From positions 744,001 to 808,000 of the forward strand of contig NZ_SRPJ01000001.1 in the NCBI RefSeq assembly GCF_004785665.1: DNA of 64,000 nucleotides. The letters run 5' to 3'. The notes below the pieces were generated by a model. The model worked only from the letters and a program-made list of their open reading frames with translations. It ran no database searches and was not told where the DNA came from. Of the stretch, positions 58,192 through 64,000 are shown piece by piece; within the stretch, counting starts at the first letter, position 1, and each line of letters opens with the position of its first letter. Both the position numbers and the translations under genes were made by a program. Source of the stretch: Staphylococcus pragensis (GTDB lineage: Bacteria > Bacillota > Bacilli > Staphylococcales > Staphylococcaceae).

Positions 58192-59256
58192 CTACTTTGC
58201 TAAAGATTGTAATTCATTGAAAGCATTCATTAACACATCTTTACTCACATGATGAACAGAGGGTTTACCTATGGTTTCAAGTAGCACCATTTGAATACCT
58301 TCACCATTATTCTTCTTGTCAGTTAGCATGTAATTATATAAATCTTCGAAATCTAAATCATTAATAATAGTGACAGGATAATGCAGTTGATTAATATAAT
58401 CCCAATAATGTTGAATATCGAAATCAGCATTGAGCATCGCATTAGATACAATAAATTGATATATCATTCCTATCATAATAGCGTGACCATGAGGAATTTT
58501 ATGCTTATATTCAACTGCGTGACCAAACGTATGTCCTAAATTTAGATATTTGCGCATGTTTTGTTCTTTTTCATCTTTAATAATAATATTTAATTTCGTT
58601 TTAATACCTTTAAATATAAATTGATCTATTTCTTTGAGTGACTGCAATTTCTCTTTGTTTGAAAAGTGCTTTTCAATATCGTCTACTGCCACTTGTCCTG
58701 TTAATAGCGCATGTTTATATACTTCAGCATAACCGCTTAATATCTCTTCATATGGTAACGTTTGTAAGAAATCTAAATCATAAATAACAGCCTTTGGTCT
58801 ATAAAATGAGCCAATAAGGTTTTTCCCATGTGAAGAATTAATGCCTACTTTACCACCAACACTTGAATCGTGCGCCAGTATAGTTGTTGGTACCTGGATA
58901 AAATCTACACCTCTTAAAAGCGTAGATGCAAGAAATCCAGTGAAATCACCAGTTGCTCCACCACCGATTGCTACTAAACATGTATTTCTGGTAAGTTGAT
59001 AACCTAATAATTTTTCAATTACTTCATAATAATGGTGGAAGGTTTTCATTTTCTCACCAGCAGGTACAGTTAATTTGAAAATATTAGATTGCGTAAGTAA
59101 AGATTCAAATTTACTTTTGAAATTAAAATCTACATACTCGTCAATAATAAGAAAAACTTTATCATATTCTTGTATATAGTCTGTTAAATAATCAAACGCA
59201 TGATGTTCAACGATAATAGGATAATTATTATTAGGATATGTCGTTTGTAATTGCAT
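58192..59256 (-). CDS. aroB: 3-dehydroquinate synthase
   Basis: 354 residues, an NAD/Zn-dependent enzyme converting DAHP to dehydroquinate. Motifs: [40 protein letters not shown], and the metal-ligand regions [11 protein letters not shown] (E), [12 protein letters not shown] and IPHGHAI (H). It starts 35 nt after aroC. Confidence 0.95.
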   Translation of the reverse strand: MQLQTTYPNNNYPIIVEHHAFDYLTDYIQEYDKVFLIIDEYVDFNFKSKFESLLTQSNIFKLTVPAGEKMKTFHHYYEVIEKLLGYQLTRNTCLVAIGGGATGDFTGFLASTLLRGVDFIQVPTTILAHDSSVGGKVGINSSHGKNLIGSFYRPKAVIYDLDFLQTLPYEEILSGYAEVYKHALLTGQVAVDDIEKHFSNKEKLQSLKEIDQFIFKGIKTKLNIIIKDEKEQNMRKYLNLGHTFGHAVEYKHKIPHGHAIMIGMIYQFIVSNAMLNADFDIQHYWDYINQLHYPVTIINDLDFEDLYNYMLTDKKNNGEGIQMVLLETIGKPSVHHVSKDVLMNAFNELQSLAK

Positions 59257-59291
59257 AAAAAGACCTCGATTCTTACAAATAAATAATATTA

Positions 59292-60458
59292 TTAAAATTC
59301 AATATTAAGTTTTCTACGCTCTGAAATTTGTTCTTTTAATTGATCGATATGATTTGATTGAAACTCTTCAAGTAATGCTTTAGCAACTTCAAATGCAACT
59401 ACATGTTCACAAACCACGCTAGCTGCAGGTACTGCACAACTATCAGAGCGTTCAATTGTAGCTTTAAAATCTTCTTTCGTGTTAATATCTACTGAATTTA
59501 AAGGTTTATAGAGTGTTGGAATAGGTTTCATTACACCATTAACAATAATCGGCATACCATTTGTCATACCCCCTTCAAATCCACCTAAGTGATTTGAACC
59601 TCTGTAAAAACCTTTTTCAGAATCATATAAAATTTCATCTTGAATTTCACTGCCTGGTTTTTCAGCTGCTTTAAAACCTTCACCAAAGCTAACCCCTTTA
59701 AAGGCATTAATACTTACGACGCCTTGAGCAATACGACCATCCAATTTACGGTCATAATGCACATAGCTTCCTACACCGATAGGCATATTTTCTACCATAA
59801 CTTGCACAACACCACCGATAGAGTCACCTTCTTTTTTAGCTTCATCTATCTTATCGCGCATTTTTTGAGCAATAGTATCGTCGATGACACGAACATCATT
59901 TTTATCAATGTTTTGTTTGAAAGTTTCCTCATCATATAATCCTTCGTCTTTAACCCCACCTATTTCAACTACACGACTATATGTATGAACATCTAATTGT
60001 TGTAGTAAAATTTTAGCAACAGCTCCTACAGCTACACGGGCAGCTGTTTCTCTTGCAGAAGATCGTTCTAAAACATTTCTTAAGTCACGATGATTATATT
60101 TCATACCACCAATCAAATCAGCGTGACCTGGACGTGGTTTAGTAATAGTACGTTTCATATTTTGTCGTTCTTCATCGCTAATAGGCTCAATGCCCATAAT
60201 ATTTCTCCAATGCGTAAAATCATCATTTTTAACTACTATTGTAACGGGACTACCTAATGTGTAACCGTTTCTTACGCCAGAGACAATCTCGACAGCGTCT
60301 TTTTCAATTTGCATTCGACGGCCTCTGCCATAACCACCTTGTCGTTTAAACATTTCTTTATTAATATCTTCAGCTTTGATTTCTAAATTTGCAGGTACAC
60401 CTTCAATAATTACTGTTAATTGAGGACCATGTGATTCTCCTGATGTTAAATATCTCAT
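59292..60458 (-). CDS. aroC: Chorismate synthase
   Basis: 388 residues, FMN-dependent, producing chorismate. All three signatures are present: [17 protein letters not shown] (7-23), [17 protein letters not shown] (133-149) and a late [13 protein letters not shown]. Standard start [11 protein letters not shown] after AAAGGAGCG. First gene of the aroC-aroB-aroA-ypiA-ypiB-ypjA-yugP unit, which ends at the hairpin near 53.66 kb. Confidence 0.96.
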   Translation of the reverse strand: MRYLTSGESHGPQLTVIIEGVPANLEIKAEDINKEMFKRQGGYGRGRRMQIEKDAVEIVSGVRNGYTLGSPVTIVVKNDDFTHWRNIMGIEPISDEERQNMKRTITKPRPGHADLIGGMKYNHRDLRNVLERSSARETAARVAVGAVAKILLQQLDVHTYSRVVEIGGVKDEGLYDEETFKQNIDKNDVRVIDDTIAQKMRDKIDEAKKEGDSIGGVVQVMVENMPIGVGSYVHYDRKLDGRIAQGVVSINAFKGVSFGEGFKAAEKPGSEIQDEILYDSEKGFYRGSNHLGGFEGGMTNGMPIIVNGVMKPIPTLYKPLNSVDINTKEDFKATIERSDSCAVPAASVVCEHVVAFEVAKALLEEFQSNHIDQLKEQISERRKLNIEF

Positions 60459-60596
60459 GAGAAAACGCTCCTTTCCTTTACTACGTTAAATTGTAATATG
60501 TGTTATCATATCATATTCACAGTTAGAACATAACTAATGTTTTAGATATTGAATGAATTTGTGTGAATATTTAAATAACTTATGGTTCAATATATT

Positions 60597-60641
60597 CCAA
60601 AAAAATAAGAGTAACACTCTCTAAAGGCGCGCTACTCTTAT
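60597..60641 (-). terminator. Terminator of ndk
   Basis: ATAAGAGTA (60605-60613) pairs with TACTCTTAT (60633-60641); on the minus strand it is followed by TTTTTTTGG. It separates ndk from aroC. Confidence 0.85.
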
Positions 60642-60663
60642 CTTTAAAATTTATATTTAGAAA

Positions 60664-61113
60664 TTATTCATATAACCAAGTATCTCTAGTTGCTTCATAA
60701 TCACTTAATTCTTCTTCTTTGAACCATAAACCAATTTCACGTGTTGCAGACTCAACTGAATCAGAACCATGAATCACATTTCTACCTACTGTTAAGCCTA
60801 AATCTCCTCTAATAGAACCTGGTGTTGCTTCAGAAGGATTTGTTTTACCAATGATATGTCGAGATACGTCTACTGCATCTTCCCCTTCAACTACCATTGC
60901 AAAAACGGGTGCTGATGTAATAAATGAGATTAATTTATTATAGAAAGGTTTATCTTTATGCTCAGCATAATGTTCTTCCGCTAATGATTGAGGTACTGTC
61001 ATTAATTTAGCTCCAACCAATTTTAGCCCTTTACGCTCAATACGCGTGATAATTTCTCCAATTAAATTACGTTGTACCGCATCCGGCTTAATCATTAAAA
61101 AAGTTCTTTCCAT
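60664..61113 (-). CDS. ndk: Nucleoside diphosphate kinase
   Basis: 149-residue NDK balancing (d)NTP pools by phosphotransfer from [24 protein letters not shown] at the N-terminus and NVIHGSDS with the phosphohistidine H115 are conserved. ATG after AGGGGGAACCACA. Transcribed alone between the hep operon and aroC. Confidence 0.96.
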   Translation of the reverse strand: MERTFLMIKPDAVQRNLIGEIITRIERKGLKLVGAKLMTVPQSLAEEHYAEHKDKPFYNKLISFITSAPVFAMVVEGEDAVDVSRHIIGKTNPSEATPGSIRGDLGLTVGRNVIHGSDSVESATREIGLWFKEEELSDYEATRDTWLYE

Positions 61114-61202
61114 TGTGGTTCCCCCTATGTTTTAGACATAAAAATTTTTTGAAAATTAGATTACTTTATTTGTACCATTTATGTATAAAAACTTGTTTTT
61201 TA

Positions 61203-61241
61203 ATAAAAAACAACCTGCTACTTCTTAATAGTAACAGGTTG
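61203..61241 (-). terminator. Terminator of the menaquinone side-chain operon
   Basis: CAACCTG-c-TACT (61211-61222) pairs with AGTA-a-CAGGTTG (61230-61241) with one mismatch; on the minus strand TTTTTTATTA follows. It lies after hepT. Confidence 0.85.
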
Positions 61242-61272
61242 ATAAAGCGCTTTCAATATATTTTCATACTCA

Positions 61273-62229
61273 TTATACATTTCGTGATCCCATTTTTTTA
61301 ATAAGTTTAATAAATAAATTTTGTGCATTTGATTCATTCAATTGATCAATTAAATTGAGTGCTTTTTTTAAGTATTTATCACTGATTTCTTTAGATTGTT
61401 GAATACTATCAGATTCTCTAATACGAGAAATAATCGGAGAGAACTCTTCAGAATTCGTTTGATGGTTTAAAGCTGCAATTTGTTGTTTAAATGTTGGGTC
61501 TTTTCGCATTTCTAATAATACTGGTAACGTAATATGACCATTCATTAAATCACTGCCTACTGGTTTACCTAGTTTCTTTTCCGTGCTAGTGAAATCCAAT
61601 ATATCATCGACAATTTGAAAGCTCATTCCAATATAATGTCCAATCATTTTTAATTTGTAAATCGTTTCATCATCAGCTTCAGACGTAATTGCTCCTACTT
61701 CAGTAGCAAGTTGAATCAATAATGCAGTTTTACGATTGATACGTCGTAAATAGTTTGTAATAGTTTGATTACTGTTAAATTGATCTTGAAATTGGAAAAG
61801 TTCTCCTTTACATACGTCTACAATTGCATTAGATATAATATGATGTACGCGATTATCTTGTATTTCAGAAAGATGTTGTAGACCTAAAGCTAATAAGAAA
61901 TTACCTGTTAAAATCGCAGTAGTAGTATCCCATTTTTTTACAATAGTTAAACGGCCACGGCGTTTATCACTTTTATCAATGACATCATCATGAACAAGTG
62001 TAGCCATATGAATTAATTCTAACGCTACAGCTACACGGTAAGTATCTTCAGTATTCTTTTTTGGGCCAAATTGACTACTCAATATAACAAATGCCGGTCT
62101 TACACGTTTACCACCTGACGATAGTAAATGGAAAGTTGCTTCTTGTAATACTGAATCATTGCTTTTGATAGCATGTTGAAGCCGTTTCTCTACATTCTTA
62201 ATTTCACTATTCATGTTTAACTTTGCCAC
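61273..62229 (-). CDS. hepT: Heptaprenyl diphosphate synthase catalytic subunit
   Basis: About 318 residues of a trans-polyprenyl synthase. The aspartate-rich FARM is LVHDDVIDKSDKRRG and the SARM IVDDILDF; SSGGKRVRPAF binds isopentenyl diphosphate. It condenses IPP units to the menaquinone side chain and needs HepS as partner, encoded two genes upstream. Start: GTG at 62229, 6 nt after AAGGTG; an ATG at 62214 is the alternative. 12 nt after menG. Confidence 0.94.
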   Translation of the reverse strand: MAKLNMNSEIKNVEKRLQHAIKSNDSVLQEATFHLLSSGGKRVRPAFVILSSQFGPKKNTEDTYRVAVALELIHMATLVHDDVIDKSDKRRGRLTIVKKWDTTTAILTGNFLLALGLQHLSEIQDNRVHHIISNAIVDVCKGELFQFQDQFNSNQTITNYLRRINRKTALLIQLATEVGAITSEADDETIYKLKMIGHYIGMSFQIVDDILDFTSTEKKLGKPVGSDLMNGHITLPVLLEMRKDPTFKQQIAALNHQTNSEEFSPIISRIRESDSIQQSKEISDKYLKKALNLIDQLNESNAQNLFIKLIKKMGSRNV

Positions 62230-62241
62230 GTTAATCACCTT

Positions 62242-62961
62242 TTATTTTGTAGAACTTTTTTGTTTATAGCCTAGGTGCATTGCAGCAACGCCCCCTGTGA
62301 AGCTACGGACTCTGATATTGTTAAAACCAGCTTGTTCAAATAGACGTTTTAATTTTTGTTTATCAGGAAAATTAAACGTCGATTGTTGTAGCCATTCATA
62401 TTCTTCTTTAGATTTGGCAAATAATTTACCGAAGATAGGCATTACAAATTTAAAATATAATTTGTACACTTGTTTGAACACAGGCATCGTAGGTTGACTT
62501 GTTTCTAGACATACAACCATGCCACCTGGTTTAAGCACTCTGTTCATTTCTTTTAATGCAACTAAATAATCAGGCACATTACGTAAACCGAAACCAATAG
62601 TTACATAATCAAATGAATTATCCTCAAATGGTAAATCCATAGCATCACCATGAACTAAATGAATATTATCCATTGATTTTGTTTTCTCTTTACCTACTTC
62701 AAGCATATTTTCACTAAAGTCTAAACCAGTCACTTCGCCATTAGGTCCAACTGCTTTACTTAACGCAATCGTCCAATCTGCAGTACCACAGCAGACGTCA
62801 AGCGCCTTACTATTGGCTTTTACGTTCATATCTTTCATTACGCGTTTGCGCCAAACTTTATGTTGCTCGAAACTAATAATATTATTTAATCGATCATATT
62901 TTTTTGAAATATTTTGAAACACTGTATGGACTTGTTCTTTATTTGCTTTATTTTCAGCCAT
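62242..62961 (-). CDS. menG: Demethylmenaquinone methyltransferase
   Basis: 239-residue UbiE/MenG methyltransferase, last step of menaquinone synthesis. SAM motif [15 protein letters not shown] and the family signature [21 protein letters not shown] plus FGLRNVPD. It lies between the two subunits of the heptaprenyl synthase, as in Bacillus hepS-menH-hepT. Confidence 0.96.
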   Translation of the reverse strand: MAENKANKEQVHTVFQNISKKYDRLNNIISFEQHKVWRKRVMKDMNVKANSKALDVCCGTADWTIALSKAVGPNGEVTGLDFSENMLEVGKEKTKSMDNIHLVHGDAMDLPFEDNSFDYVTIGFGLRNVPDYLVALKEMNRVLKPGGMVVCLETSQPTMPVFKQVYKLYFKFVMPIFGKLFAKSKEEYEWLQQSTFNFPDKQKLKRLFEQAGFNNIRVRSFTGGVAAMHLGYKQKSSTK

Positions 62962-62972
62962 TTATATTACCT

Positions 62973-63542
62973 CTACTTTTTTTCTATATAGCTTTGTTTA
63001 ATTGATTTAAAAAATTGGTCTACTTCATTTTCAGTATACATCTTTAAATATGAAGGATAATACGATTCCACATTTTTAAATAAAGAATGGAAAATATCAA
63101 TTTCTGATATTGATTGATTGCTAAAATGTGAAAGCGTAATAATAGGAAAAATAGTTTCTATTTTAATTATTGCTTCATAAATATCTTGTACTTCTAGGGA
63201 TTGATGATGTAATGAAGATTTTAGTTCATTAGATTTAACAATTGCCTGACTAATAGCTAATTGAAATGCAGAATCATCAATTTCAGCTAATAATGTGTAA
63301 AAATGAGCACTTAATAAATCCCCAATTAATATAGATTTCTTAGATAATTTATTATGTGAAATTTCATCAAGATGTTTCATTGAAGTATCGATAGTGAGGC
63401 AAGCGAGTTTAGCATTCTCTGGGATATCGTAGCTATCTAATAAATCACTTAAATTACTATTAATATGAATTGATTCATAGTCAGTGATTCCCATAAGCCT
63501 TTGATCAATTTGTCTATTTAATATGCTTAATGTTCGTTCCAT
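62973..63542 (-). CDS. hepS: Heptaprenyl diphosphate synthase component I
   Basis: 189 residues from the ATG at 63542, after GAGGTGTGAAC; a GTG two codons earlier overlaps the ribosome binding site. All-helical HepS family (LSKKSILIGDLLSAHFYTLLAEIDDSAFQLAISQAI), with no Asp-rich motif: the regulatory/non-catalytic partner that sets chain length with HepT. It starts the hepS-menG-hepT operon and lies just downstream of hup, beyond a terminator. Confidence 0.92.
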   Translation of the reverse strand: MERTLSILNRQIDQRLMGITDYESIHINSNLSDLLDSYDIPENAKLACLTIDTSMKHLDEISHNKLSKKSILIGDLLSAHFYTLLAEIDDSAFQLAISQAIVKSNELKSSLHHQSLEVQDIYEAIIKIETIFPIITLSHFSNQSISEIDIFHSLFKNVESYYPSYLKMYTENEVDQFFKSIKQSYIEKK

Positions 63543-63736
63543 GTTCACACCTCACGTTATTATCACTATACATCTTAACATTATATCTATAAAAATAAAA
63601 TATAGCGACTTCACAGGAATAAAACTTTATGAATAAACATCTTTTATATAGAAATATTCATGTATGAAATGTATTAAAATAATCAAGTTTTAATATGTAT
63701 ATACAGATATCTTTAAAAGAATTATATGTATAAATA

Positions 63737-63759
63737 AAAAAGCCCTCGAAGGGCTTTTT
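63737..63759. terminator. Terminator of hup
   Basis: AAAAAGCCCT (63737-63746) pairs perfectly with AGGGCTTTTT (63750-63759) with a 3-nt loop; T-rich on the minus strand downstream (TTTATTTATAC). Serves hup on the minus strand. Confidence 0.88.
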
Positions 63760-63766
63760 AAGTAAA

Positions 63767-64000
63767 TTATTTTACAGCATCTTTTAATGCTTTACCAGCT
63801 TTGAATGCTGGAACTTTACTTGCAGGAATTTCGATTTCTTTACCTGTTTGAGGGTTACGTCCTTTACGTGCAGCACGTTCACGTACCTCAAAGTTTCCGA
63901 AACCAATTAATTGAACTTTTTCACCTTTAGAAAGTGAGCCTTGGATTGATTCGAAAACAGCGTCTACAGCTGCACCAGCTTCTTTTTTAGTTAAATCAGC
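63767..64000 (-). CDS. hup: DNA-binding protein HU, N-terminus beyond the window
   Basis: The C-terminal 77 codons of a 90-residue HU protein are visible, stop at 63767-63769. They include the [27 protein letters not shown] DNA-binding arm (here seen as [20 protein letters not shown]) and a final [15 protein letters not shown] compacts and bends DNA and is essential in staphylococci. About 13 residues and the promoter lie outside the window. Confidence 0.95.
   Translation of the reverse strand, partial: ADLTKKEAGAAVDAVFESIQGSLSKGEKVQLIGFGNFEVRERAARKGRNPQTGKEIEIPASKVPAFKAGKALKDAVK

Noticed and set aside
59640..59939. 99-codon plus-strand frame inside aroC
   Set aside because: Antisense to the conserved chorismate synthase; composition reflects the reverse codons, no ribosome binding site.
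61240..61256. AAAGCGCTTT palindrome resembling a cre site after hepT
   Set aside because: Matches the cre consensus at only 12 of 14 and lies between the hepT stop codon and its terminator, where CcpA control would be unusual.

Overview
The window is a typical chromosomal backbone segment of a low-GC Firmicute, almost certainly a coagulase-negative Staphylococcus. The clearest pointers are the gene order dapD-dapL-alr2-lysA / cspA / acyP / telA / brnQ / odhAB / arlRS / murG / msrAB / folA-thyA / cvfC / rnpB / gpsB / recU-pbp2 / nth-dnaD / bshA-cca-birA-dinG / aroABC / ndk / hepT-menG-hepS / hup, together with protein sequences close to S. aureus but not identical. The species cannot be fixed from this text alone. 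There are no insertion sequences, prophage, CRISPR arrays, tRNAs or resistance islands.

Layout. 0-4 kb (+): the end of the diaminopimelate/lysine operon. 4-7 kb: a cold-shock gene with a structured leader, a DUF1033 gene, then acyP-xpaC-telA (+). 7-12.5 kb (-): a branched-chain amino acid carrier, a VWA/MoxR ATPase pair, a small DUF6501 protein and a VOC-family protein. 12.5-13.1 kb: a gene-free stretch with an orphan terminator. 13.1-20 kb (-): 2-oxoglutarate dehydrogenase E1/E2 and the ArlRS two-component system, followed by a Fur-box-flanked small RNA gene on + that matches IsrR. 20-28 kb (-): PAP2 phosphatase, murG, acetyltransferase, CtpA protease, msrA-msrB-crr-yozE, degV, folA, thyA. 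28-31 kb (-): bacilliredoxin, cvfC and a duplicate of its N-terminal domain, the duplicate preceded by a large structured leader; then a zinc-finger gene divergent from a preQ1-riboswitch-controlled queuosine precursor transporter (+). 31-38.8 kb: RNase H-like protein (+), 5'-3' exonuclease, double dynamin, NAD(P)-binding protein, THUMP methyltransferase (-). 38.9-44 kb: rnpB, gpsB, ypsA, DUF1798 (-) divergent from recU-pbp2 (+). 44-64 kb (-): replication, repair and tRNA-charging genes, the bacillithiol/biotin/CCA operon, a seven-gene shikimate operon, ndk, the menaquinone side-chain operon and the end of hup.

Most genes are housekeeping genes in compact operons with overlapping or nearly touching starts and stops and clear intrinsic terminators. 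The noteworthy material is RNA-level regulation. It includes a 122-nt leader upstream of the small NifU-N-like gene whose anti-Shine-Dalgarno segment has two mutually exclusive partners (the best candidate for something undescribed), a preQ1-I-type riboswitch, an IsrR-type iron-sparing RNA with two Fur boxes, a cre site in the odhA leader, a candidate orphan small RNA near 12.6 kb and a short upstream ORF before recU-pbp2.

Start codons were reassigned in many genes where the longest open frame begins inside or upstream of the Shine-Dalgarno sequence; the reasons are given per gene.
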